Below, in pieces: positions 1 to 6,943 of a DNA stretch of 18,798 bases (position 1 is the stretch's first letter; every line of letters begins with the position of its first letter). The notes under the pieces were generated by a model. The model made no database searches. It saw only the letters and a program-made list of their open reading frames with translations, and was not told the DNA's origin. Made by a program: the position numbers and the translations under genes. The DNA is from CAZMFZ01 sp964565665 (GTDB taxonomy: Bacteria; Bacteroidota; Bacteroidia; Cytophagales; UBA9547), in NCBI GenBank assembly GCA_964565665.1, contig CAZMFZ010000074.1:1-18798 (forward strand), given 5' to 3'.

Positions 1-67
1 GCAGAGCAGTCAAGGCGATTAAATTAACTGTCGCAATAAGTAAATATTTGATAGATTTTTTTAGCAT
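1..67 (-). CDS. N-terminal start of an exported protein (partial)
   Basis: The minus strand opens with an ATG at 65-67, followed by 21 more complete codons that run off the window edge. The peptide reads MLKKSIKYLL then a hydrophobic stretch (IATVNLIALTAL), which is a typical N-terminal export signal: two lysines and a further lysine, then a hydrophobic core. The mature part lies outside the window, so no function can be assigned. No clear ribosome binding site precedes the ATG, which is common in Bacteroidetes. It could also be the first transmembrane helix of a membrane protein. Confidence 0.5.
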   Translation of the reverse strand, partial: MLKKSIKYLLIATVNLIALTAL

Positions 68-119
68 TTTATTCTGTCGGTGTTGGTTGTCCTAAAATGA
101 CGCATAACAATTGTATATA

Positions 120-153
120 CGCAAGTTTACAACTTTTCCTCTAAACTTGCGCC
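120..153. repeat. REP-like inverted repeat
   Basis: CGCAAGTTTA (120-129) is a perfect reverse complement of TAAACTTGCG (142-151), with a 12-nt spacer. The arms resemble the arms of the palindrome at 1468-1490 (the core CAAGT...ACTTGCGCC is shared). That suggests two members of one dispersed palindromic family. There is no T-run after the stem in either direction, so it is not an obvious intrinsic terminator. Confidence 0.5.
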
Positions 154-461
154 TATTTCTGATTTAGGTGTGCCTTGGTTTTCTTGCTGCGTTAGCTTTA
201 ATTCAACCTTTGTATTATTACCTTTCATCATCACACATAATTAGTATTTATATTTTAAATATCCAATTTGTATATCAGACTTTATAATCGCTCAAAAACC
301 TTATTGATAATCACGCTTTTTCAATGTAAAGAATAACTTATAGTTGCATTTTAGGTAAGTTTTGTATTCTACCTAACGTTAGAGGCATTTCCTATTGCCA
401 CAAAAGGCGCAAATGCCATTGTTTACTTTAAAATATAAGATTTGTAAAGCTATTTTTATGC

Positions 462-505
462 AAAAATTATGGCGTATATCGTCCAAATGCAGGAAATATA
501 CGCCA
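462..505 (-). terminator. Possible intrinsic terminator downstream of the clpB remnant
   Basis: TGGCGTATAT (470-479) and ATATACGCCA (496-505) form a perfect 10-bp stem with a 16-nt loop. Read on the minus strand the stem is followed by TAATTTTT, a short U-tract. It lies about 80 nt past the clpB stop codon, so it could be the original clpB terminator. The loop is long and the U-tract is interrupted, so a simple repeat is an alternative. Confidence 0.35.
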
Positions 506-586
506 CTCGATACTCATTTGTATTGTTTCAATGGTGGCGGAAGTTACATCAAAGTGCTCAATTTTAGGACGAAACTTCACCACCTC

Positions 587-1151
587 CTACCCCACAATCG
601 GCTGGTTCACAAATTCTATTTTAGTCCCTTGTACCAAAGTCGCCAGAATGACATCGTCCTTTTTCACTTTGCCTGATAGAATTTGCTTTGACAATTCGTT
701 GATGACCAGCCTTTGAATTACTCGTTTCAATGGCCTTGCTCCGTATTGCGGATCGTAGCCTTGTTCGCCAATGTAGTCGAGCACTTCGGGAGTTGCTTCT
801 AAAGTAATGCCATTGTCGAGCAAAATGTGTTGCACACGACCAAATTGGATGCCCACAATTTTTGCAATATCTTTTCTGGTCAATGGACGGAACATGATTA
901 TTTCATCAATTCTATTCAAAAACTCTGGACGAAGGGTATGGCAGAGCAATTACATTACCTCTGTTTTGGTTTCGTCAATTACATCCAATTGTTTAAAAAT
1001 ATCTTTGGCATCGAAACCTTCAAATTTTTCTTGAATAATATGAGCCCCAGCATTGGAAGTCGTGATGATGAATCGTATTCTTAAAATTAGCCAATCGGCC
1101 TTTATTGTCTGTCAACCTGCCTTCACCCAATACTTGCAATAAAATATTCTC
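587..1151 (-). pseudogene. clpB: Disrupted 3' end of clpB (disaggregase ClpB)
   Basis: This is the C-terminal remnant of the AAA+ disaggregase ClpB, the Hsp100 partner of DnaK. Three pieces can be read. Codons at 1148-1071 give NILLQVLGEGRLTDNKGR and LANFKNTI. Codons at 1069-953 give IITTSNAGAH and IIQEKFEGFDAKDIF. After an in-frame TAA at 952-950, codons down to the TAG at 587 give TLRPEFLNRIDE, GYDPQYGARPLKR and the rest of the C-terminal domain. The first two pieces are joined only if one extra base (g1070) is skipped. About 186 codons survive. The upstream two thirds or more, including the N-domain, the first ATPase domain and both Walker A motifs, are missing: homology stops at 1149-1151, where an inserted repeat element begins. 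The stop and Cys-for-Arg change next to it (TLRP preceded by LLCH) look like ordinary point decay. A functional clpB may exist elsewhere. Confidence 0.85.
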
Positions 1152-1425
1152 GCCCTTGTTGGTGTTTTCACCAACAAGCCAGTAACATATGCACTAAAGT
1201 CATGTAATTTTTTCATACGTAACTCGAAGAAAGGTTTCCTCAATTCTTCACGGCTACTATGCACGCATGGAAGCATCTGTAGCCTTTGTTTGCGTTCCCA
1301 GCTTGCCTTTGCTGCGTGCTTTTCACCAGCTGACCAACACATTACGATACAATTTTACTGTATTTGAGAGCCACATAGGTAAATGAGTGGCTGCTTGTTG
1401 GTCAGAAAATAAGACCAACAAGGGC
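1152..1425. mobile_element. 274-bp element with nested terminal inverted repeats
   Basis: The outer ends are perfect 12-bp inverted repeats, GCCCTTGTTGGT (1152-1163) and ACCAACAAGGGC (1414-1425). Each end also folds on itself. On the left CTTGTTGGTG (1155-1164) pairs with CACCAACAAG (1169-1178) around TTTT. On the right CTTGTTGGTC (1394-1403) pairs with GACCAACAAG (1413-1422) around nine bases. The interior has a weak pair AGCCAC/GTGGCT near 1370-1392 and no credible gene. It has no transposase and no target duplication that I can see, so it resembles a non-autonomous MITE-like element or the fused remains of a larger one. Its left edge coincides with the break in clpB, but the missing part of clpB is not found on the right side, so a deletion must also have occurred. 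The 187 bp after it, up to uvrA, hold only the palindrome at 1468-1490. Confidence 0.5.
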
Positions 1426-1467
1426 AAAGGTAGGTATGTTGAAATTAGAATGGCTGCAGGTCTACGA

Positions 1468-1490
1468 GGCACAAGTTGCGGACTTGCGCC
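1468..1490. repeat. REP-like imperfect palindrome
   Basis: GGCACAAGT (1468-1476) and ACTTGCGCC (1482-1490) form a nine-base stem with one G-T type mismatch around TGCGG. The arms are close to those of the inverted repeat at 120-153. It lies between the inserted element and the uvrA stop codon. There is no U-tract on either side. Confidence 0.45.
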
Positions 1491-1612
1491 AGCTTGGGAT
1501 TACTCCTTTTGCTCCAATGCTCAGAAAGGAAAATACTAGTTTTTCATCATCGCTACTCAGCTCCTATTCATCTAGAAACATATAGTTGAATTTGAAGCTT
1601 TTATCTAAGTAA

Positions 1613-4450
1613 TTATTTCAGCTTTTCCTTCAGAAACTTAGCCGTATAGTTGTTGTCGATCTTTGCCATTTGCTCGGGTGTGCCTTCAAAACAAACATAG
1701 CCGCCTCCATCGCCACCTTCAGGACCCAAATCAATAATCCAATCGGCACACTTGATAATCTCTACATTGTGTTCGATGATTACCACCGTATTGCCCTGCT
1801 CTACCAAAGCATTGATGGCTTTCAATAATTTGCTGATGTCGTGGAAATGCAACCCTGTTGTTGGTTCATCAAACACAAAAAATATGCCTCCCGTACCCGA
1901 ATTTCTACCTTCGGCTATGAATGTGGCAAGCTTTACTCTTTGGGCTTCGCCCCCACTCAGGGTGCTAGACGATTGCCCAAGGCGGATGTAGCCCAAACCC
2001 ACTTCCTGCAATGGCACTAGTTTTTCAAGTAATTTTGGCTTGTCGCCAAAAAACACAATAGATTCGTCAATGGTCATTTCCAGCACATCAGAAATACCTT
2101 TTTCCTTGTATTTCACTTCTTGCATTTCTTGTTTGAAGCGTTTGCCATGGCAGCTTTCGCATTTCATCCGCACATCGGCCATAAACTGCATCTCAATGGT
2201 GATAAAGCCCTCGCCCTGGCAAGCCTCACACCTTCCACCTTCTACATTGAATGAAAAATGTGAAGGTTTGTAGGCTCGTTGTTTTGATAAGGGTTGATCA
2301 GAATAAATATTTCTTATAAAATCGTAGGCCTTTGTGTACGTAACGGGATTGGAGCGAGACGACTTGCCAATCGGATTTTGATCTACAAATTCTATCTGTT
2401 TGATGTCGTGAATATTGCCCTCCAACCTCTCAAATTTGCCCGTGAATTCTTCTCCAGTACCATCAATAATCTTGGCTAGTGCAGGATGAAGAATCTTCTT
2501 TACCAATGTAGATTTGCCCGAGCCAGATACACCCGTAACTACCGTGAGCAAGTGCAAAGGGAACTTTACATCAATATTTTTAAGGTTGTTTTCTTTAGCT
2601 CCTTTTACTCCAATAAACTGTTTTGATTTTCTTCTCGTCTTTGGTACTTCTATAAAATCAGCCCCAGTGAGGTAATTGAAAGTATGGGAAATGCCACCGG
2701 TGAGGTTGTCCATTATCAATTTCCCATTCTCCATGTAGAGTTTGCTTACCAAGTTTCCACCCAGATTGCCGGCATTGGGGCCAATGTCTATAATTTGGTC
2801 GGCAGCTCGCATTACTTCTTCTTCATGCTCTACCACCACCACAGTATTGCCCAAATCGCGCAAAGATTTCAGTACAGCAATCAATTTTTCGGTATCTCTG
2901 GGATGCAGGCCAATGCTGGGTTCGTCCAAAATATACATAGAGCCCACCAATGCGCTACCCAGAGAAGTGGCAAGCTTAATGCGTTGAAATTCGCCCCCCG
3001 ACAAGGTGTTGGTAAGCCTATTCAAAGTGAGATAACCCAGCCCTACTTCATCCATATAAAACAATCGTGTTTTGATTTCATTTACCAATCGCCCAGCTAC
3101 TTTTTGTTCATACTCAGAAAGCTTGATGGTATTGAAATACTGATAGGCTTTGGCAAGCGGCATTAGCACAATATCAGTAATGGAGCATTCTTCTTGAAGG
3201 AATTTAATTTTAACATATTGGGCATCTTTTCGCAAGCGTGTGCCTTTACAATCGGGGCAAACGGTACGGCCTCGGTAGCGAGATAGCATAACTCTGTATT
3301 GAATTTTATAGCTTTCGGATTCAAGAAATTTTATAAAAGCATTGAGCCCCTCGAAGTATTTGTTTCCTGTCCAAAGTAAATCATATTGCTCTGTAGTGAG
3401 CTCATTAATAGCTCTGTGAATAGGAAAGTCGAATTTTACTCCATTTTTGACCAAAGGCACTTGCCATTCGCTCATTCTTTCGCCCTTCCATGGGGCTATA
3501 GCTCCTTCATATACAGATAGGTTTTTGTTGGGAAATACTTTGTCGTGATCTATGCCCAACACATGTCCGAAACCTTCGCAGGTTTTGCAGGCTCCGTAAG
3601 GGTTGTTGAATGCAAAAAGATTGATGGTTGGTTCTTCAAAAGCCATGCCATCTGCCTCGAATTTATCGGAAAAGGTGCGAACTTCCTTTTGAGGGAAATC
3701 TATATTGCATATTCCTTCACCTTCAAAAAATGCTGTTAATATGGAATCTGAAAGCCGAAACTGGCTTTCCTCATCGGTAGGAGCTACTGATGTTCTATCA
3801 ATCAGCAGAAAAAATGGTTTTTCTAAAGTGCCATATTCTTTACTTTCCAGCAGCTCCTCAATCTGCATTAATTTGCCGTTTACCAACAAACGAGTAAATC
3901 CCTTTTGCAACAAAATATGCAACTCGTCTTCTGCTTTTCGGCCTTGTTTGATGGCGTAAGGTGCAAGCACCATCAGTTTGTCTCCTTCAGCATGTTGATT
4001 GATCCAAGTAATCACATCGGTAACGGTATCTTTTTTCACCTCAGCGCCAGAAATCGGAGAAAAGGTTTTGCCAATGCGGGCAAAAAGCAATTTGAGGTAA
4101 TCGTAAATTTCTGTGGTGGTGCCGACAGTAGAGCGTGGGTTTTTAGAAGACACTTTTTGCTCAATGGCAATGGCTGGCGACACGCCCCGAATATAATCTA
4201 CATCAGGCTTTTCCATTCGCCCAAGAAATTGGCGCGCATACGAATTGAGACTTTCAACATACATGCGTTGCCCTTCGGCAAACAAAGTATCGAAAGCAAG
4301 CGAAGATTTTCCCGAACCTGATACACCCGTTACCACCACCAGTTTATTTCTGGGAATAGACACACTTAGGTTTTTGAGGTTGTTAACTCGGGCATTTTTT
4401 ATGATGATATTGTCTTTGGGGTCGATGGAATCGAAGTCTTCAACAGGCAT
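1613..4450 (-). CDS. uvrA: Excinuclease ABC subunit A (UvrA)
   Basis: UvrA is the damage-sensing ATPase of nucleotide excision repair; it forms a dimer and loads UvrB on DNA lesions in the cytoplasm. The protein has 945 residues, the usual family length. Two ABC ATPase halves are visible: the first Walker A GVSGSGKSS at about 42-50 with signature LSGGEFQRIKLA, and the second Walker A GVSGSGKST with signature LSGGEAQRVKLA. The family motifs LNSYARQFLG, SPAIAIEQK and NPRSTVGT are near the N-terminus. The C-terminal zinc module is intact (CEAC and CESC pairs), as is the CPDCKGTRL motif. The first zinc module is incomplete: CKTCEGFG is present but the upstream CxxC is replaced by a lone Cys (GICNIDF). 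I believe this is usual in Bacteroidetes UvrA. No uvrB or uvrC is nearby. The start MPVEDFDSID is an ATG. Confidence 0.98.
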   Translation of the reverse strand: MPVEDFDSIDPKDNIIIKNARVNNLKNLSVSIPRNKLVVVTGVSGSGKSSLAFDTLFAEGQRMYVESLNSYARQFLGRMEKPDVDYIRGVSPAIAIEQKVSSKNPRSTVGTTTEIYDYLKLLFARIGKTFSPISGAEVKKDTVTDVITWINQHAEGDKLMVLAPYAIKQGRKAEDELHILLQKGFTRLLVNGKLMQIEELLESKEYGTLEKPFFLLIDRTSVAPTDEESQFRLSDSILTAFFEGEGICNIDFPQKEVRTFSDKFEADGMAFEEPTINLFAFNNPYGACKTCEGFGHVLGIDHDKVFPNKNLSVYEGAIAPWKGERMSEWQVPLVKNGVKFDFPIHRAINELTTEQYDLLWTGNKYFEGLNAFIKFLESESYKIQYRVMLSRYRGRTVCPDCKGTRLRKDAQYVKIKFLQEECSITDIVLMPLAKAYQYFNTIKLSEYEQKVAGRLVNEIKTRLFYMDEVGLGYLTLNRLTNTLSGGEFQRIKLATSLGSALVGSMYILDEPSIGLHPRDTEKLIAVLKSLRDLGNTVVVVEHEEEVMRAADQIIDIGPNAGNLGGNLVSKLYMENGKLIMDNLTGGISHTFNYLTGADFIEVPKTRRKSKQFIGVKGAKENNLKNIDVKFPLHLLTVVTGVSGSGKSTLVKKILHPALAKIIDGTGEEFTGKFERLEGNIHDIKQIEFVDQNPIGKSSRSNPVTYTKAYDFIRNIYSDQPLSKQRAYKPSHFSFNVEGGRCEACQGEGFITIEMQFMADVRMKCESCHGKRFKQEMQEVKYKEKGISDVLEMTIDESIVFFGDKPKLLEKLVPLQEVGLGYIRLGQSSSTLSGGEAQRVKLATFIAEGRNSGTGGIFFVFDEPTTGLHFHDISKLLKAINALVEQGNTVVIIEHNVEIIKCADWIIDLGPEGGDGGGYVCFEGTPEQMAKIDNNYTAKFLKEKLK

Positions 4451-4784
4451 ACTGATGCGGATGGGGGCTGGTTTGGCAAGCCTTCAAATTTACAAAGATT
4501 AAAAGGAAAATAGAGGGGCGGTGTAGGAAATAAAAAAGGTTGTGGTTGTACTGTTTCTGGCCTTTTAATTTTCACAATGATCAATACATTATGGACGTCA
4601 ATTTTAAATAGTACAGTTGTGGCTTCACCATTATTTCAATTCTAATAATTTTGTTGCTTCCATAGTTTTTTGGCTGATCATTCCAATGTGCACCGCTAAG
4701 AACTCACTCATTTCTTTTTAAAACTTCATTTTTGTTTAAGCTAAAGAGAAGGGATTGGGAGGAAATTGAGTTTTTAGAAAAACG
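4451..4784. other. Intergenic region between nuoA and uvrA
   Basis: This 334-bp gap upstream of uvrA and downstream of nuoA holds no convincing gene. The best minus-strand frame is a 26-codon one at 4631-4711 (MSEFLAVHIG and so on, ending KLLELK) with no ribosome binding site and no recognisable family. I see no match to the Bacteroidetes promoter pattern that I would trust and no strong terminator after nuoA. The gap sits where nuoB would normally follow nuoA. Confidence 0.6.
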
Positions 4785-5255
4785 CTAATACTTCTCATTC
4801 ACCTTATCGTAGAAGCTTTTTGGTATTGCCGATTTGAAATCAGATGGTTTTACATCTGGTTTCACCCAATCGATGTAGCCGTTTGCCCAAGCATAGGCCA
4901 AACCCAATATTAATATGCCAACAAAAATGGCCATTTCAATAAGCGAGAACCAGCCCCAAGCATTTTCGGTGGTGCCCTGCAATTCTGTATTGCCGAAAAC
5001 CGTGGCCCAAGGGAAGAGAAAAATCATTTCAACTTCGAATAAAATAAAAATGATTGCGATGGTGTAGTATTTGATATTGAACTTGTTCCAAGCATTGCCA
5101 ATGGCTTCTTCACCCGATTCGTAAGTGGATAGTTTTTCAGCATTAGGTTTATTTGGCCTGATTAATTTGGCCACCAACAGCCCAATATTCAGGAATAGTA
5201 TGCCTCCAATGATGAATATAAGTACAATGCCGAAGTCGGAAAGATTGGTTTGCAT
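4785..5255 (-). CDS. nuoA: NADH-quinone oxidoreductase subunit A (NuoA)
   Basis: NuoA is a small membrane subunit of respiratory complex I, near the quinone-binding junction of the membrane and peripheral arms. The 156-residue protein has three predicted membrane helices, at about 8-30, 62-86 and 103-126. The family signatures are clear: YESGEE (45-50) in the first loop and FEVEMIFLFPWA (73-84) at the second helix. The C-terminal tail of about 30 residues is hydrophilic. It starts at ATG (MQTNLSDFG). It is on the same strand as the GH1 gene 70 bp upstream, with no other nuo gene in the window: uvrA follows after 334 bp. Usually nuoB follows directly, so the complex I operon appears split in this genome. 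Confidence 0.95.
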   Translation of the reverse strand: MQTNLSDFGIVLIFIIGGILFLNIGLLVAKLIRPNKPNAEKLSTYESGEEAIGNAWNKFNIKYYTIAIIFILFEVEMIFLFPWATVFGNTELQGTTENAWGWFSLIEMAIFVGILILGLAYAWANGYIDWVKPDVKPSDFKSAIPKSFYDKVNEKY

Positions 5256-5325
5256 GATAAGCAGGTTCGATTTGCAGATGGAAATTAGGGCAAATCACGT
5301 GTATATTTTCTAAAAAGACGATAGT

Positions 5326-6717
5326 TTATATGCTGGATGAAAGTAAATGAGCCATTATGACTTGGTTTTTGGGGTTGCCCAAGAAATCTTTAATCCAAAG
5401 TCCTGAATTTTTTATGGTACGTTGCTGCGTATGGTGATCTACGTGCACCAATCCGAAACGGGCATGGTACCCTTCCCACCATTCGAAGTTGTCGGTCAAA
5501 GTCCAGCAGAAAAAACCCTCGACTGGAATGCCTTCCTGTTTGGCTTTGAGCACATTGGCTAGGTAATCTTTGTAAAATTGTATGCGCACAGTATCATCGA
5601 CCGCCCCGTTGTGAAGAATGTCGTTGAGGCATACACCGTTTTCGGTCACTATCAGTTTCTTCACATTTGGGTAAGCAGCATAGCGTTTCAGCACAGCATA
5701 CATACCTTCGGGATATATTTCAAAACCCATATTGTTTATAGGCACGTTGCGCTCTTTGGCGGGTACTTCGTAGGCAAAAGCCAAGAAAGGATGCAGGCTA
5801 AACTTAGCTACGAGTCGGCAATAATATTGAATGCCAAGAAAATCGAAGTCGAATTTGAGCCTTTCGTCATCGCCTGTTTTGAAAAATAATTCTACCAGTC
5901 GCATGGCGGGAAAATCTTTGTAAGGATAGCCCAAGCCTACCAAGGGCTCTACGAACATTTTATTGATAATGGCATCTATCACCCGATGGGCTCGTACATC
6001 TAGCCAATTGTCGCTGTGGTTTTCTACACAGAACGTGGCAAAACTGGTGCCAACATGGCTGTCTTTCACGTTTTGCTTTACTATTCGGCCACCATCGGCT
6101 TGGCAGAGATTGGCATGATGTGCTGCTGCCAAAAACTTAAATATGTCTTTGTGACCAGGAGCATGCTCGCCCGTCATGTAGCCAAATCCTGTAAAGGCAG
6201 AGGGTTCGTTGAGTACTTTATAGTTCTTGACCCGATCGCCAAAAGCACGGGTGCAGGTGTCGGCATAGTCGCCAAACCAGCCCAGTATATCTCTATTGGC
6301 CCAGCCGCCTTTGTCTTCCAAGGCTTGTGGCAGATCCCAATGGTAGAGCGTAATCCAAGGGTCGATACCTTGCTCTAGCAGATTGTCAATTACTCTATTG
6401 TAAAAATCTATGCCTTTTTGGTTTACAGTGCCTGTTCCATTGGGGAATATACGACTCCAAGCAACTGAGAAACCGAAGTTCTCGAAGTTTAGGTCTTTGG
6501 CCAGGGCAATATCTTGCGGGTAATTGTGGTAAAAGTTGCAAGCTTGATTTGCATTTTCGCCCGTTTTTATTTTGCCTTGGCGGGCAGTAAATTTGTCCCA
6601 AATGTTTGGGCCTTTGCCATCTTCGGCTACGGCACCTTCGTTTTGGTAGGCCGATATGGTGACTCCCCACTTAAAATCTTCTCCGAAATCGGCTTTATTG
6701 ATGGTAGTTATTTCCAA
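5326..6717 (-). CDS. Glycoside hydrolase family 1 (beta-glucosidase-like)
   Basis: This is a family 1 glycoside hydrolase, a retaining enzyme that cleaves beta-glucosides or beta-galactosides by a two-glutamate mechanism. The 463-residue protein covers a whole TIM barrel. The N-terminal FKWGVTISAYQNEG (15-28) is the GH1 signature, LNEP (169-172) carries the acid/base Glu171, and VTENG (357-361) carries the nucleophile Glu359. The sugar-binding motif DNFEWWEGYHARFG is near 409. There is no signal peptide, so it is probably cytoplasmic and acts on imported oligosaccharides. The frame has no ATG near the start; the only reasonable start is TTG at 6717, just after an in-frame TGA. A promoter-like TACCTTTA lies at 6741-6748 on the minus strand but lacks a well-spaced -33 element. 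The exact substrate cannot be told from sequence. The gene lies beyond the lipoprotein gene from galK, so beta-galactosidase use is possible. Confidence 0.93.
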   Translation of the reverse strand: MEITTINKADFGEDFKWGVTISAYQNEGAVAEDGKGPNIWDKFTARQGKIKTGENANQACNFYHNYPQDIALAKDLNFENFGFSVAWSRIFPNGTGTVNQKGIDFYNRVIDNLLEQGIDPWITLYHWDLPQALEDKGGWANRDILGWFGDYADTCTRAFGDRVKNYKVLNEPSAFTGFGYMTGEHAPGHKDIFKFLAAAHHANLCQADGGRIVKQNVKDSHVGTSFATFCVENHSDNWLDVRAHRVIDAIINKMFVEPLVGLGYPYKDFPAMRLVELFFKTGDDERLKFDFDFLGIQYYCRLVAKFSLHPFLAFAYEVPAKERNVPINNMGFEIYPEGMYAVLKRYAAYPNVKKLIVTENGVCLNDILHNGAVDDTVRIQFYKDYLANVLKAKQEGIPVEGFFCWTLTDNFEWWEGYHARFGLVHVDHHTQQRTIKNSGLWIKDFLGNPKNQVIMAHLLSSSI

Positions 6718-6943
6718 TGTTACGAATCAAATTGTGCTTGTAAAGGTAAGCAAAGAGATGCTCAAATCTTGTTAAGGCAATGTTAAAGTTGCTGTTATTG
6801 GTGGTTGGCGTGCTGAAACCAACGCACTAATAATTATTTTGGGAAGGAGATGCATTTTAATCGAGTAACCAAAAGATTATTTAAATAGAAATATTATACA
6901 TAGTTTTATAGCTCATTTTAAACAAATAAAAAACTAAATAAGA

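Larger units (their letters stand above)
68..586. other. Gene-poor stretch with palindromes, no convincing gene
   Basis: This stretch holds no convincing gene. It contains several inverted repeats: a REP-like palindrome at 120-153, a perfect 10-bp palindrome CTAACGTTAG near 373-382, a 10-bp stem at 470-505, and an imperfect pair (GGTGGCGGAAGTT near 533-545 against AACTTCACCACC near 573-584). A 33-codon minus-strand reading frame at 127-228 starts MKGNNTKVEL and ends IGASLEEKL, but its last codons are made from the REP-like palindrome, so I do not call it a gene. Together with the broken clpB beside it, this looks like decaying DNA rather than an active regulatory region. Confidence 0.6.

Noticed and set aside
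127..228. 33-codon minus-strand frame (MKGNNTKVEL and so on)
   Set aside because: The 3' part is made from the REP-like palindrome and there is no family match or ribosome binding site, so it is probably chance.
371..384. CCTAACGTTAG looks like an integron attC core
   Set aside because: No matching partner core, no second site and no integrase; a short palindrome alone is not enough.
395..676. 93-codon plus-strand frame overlapping the clpB remnant
   Set aside because: It runs antisense to recognisable clpB codons and has no protein-like pattern.
1112..1342. 76-codon minus-strand frame across the inserted element and the clpB break
   Set aside because: It mixes element sequence (LLVKTPTRA from the hairpin) with an off-frame reading of clpB, and its start has no support.
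2684..4321. Long plus-strand reading frames antisense to uvrA (for example 2684-3166 and 3905-4321)
   Set aside because: They mirror a highly conserved coding gene on the other strand and show no family pattern, so they are shadow frames.
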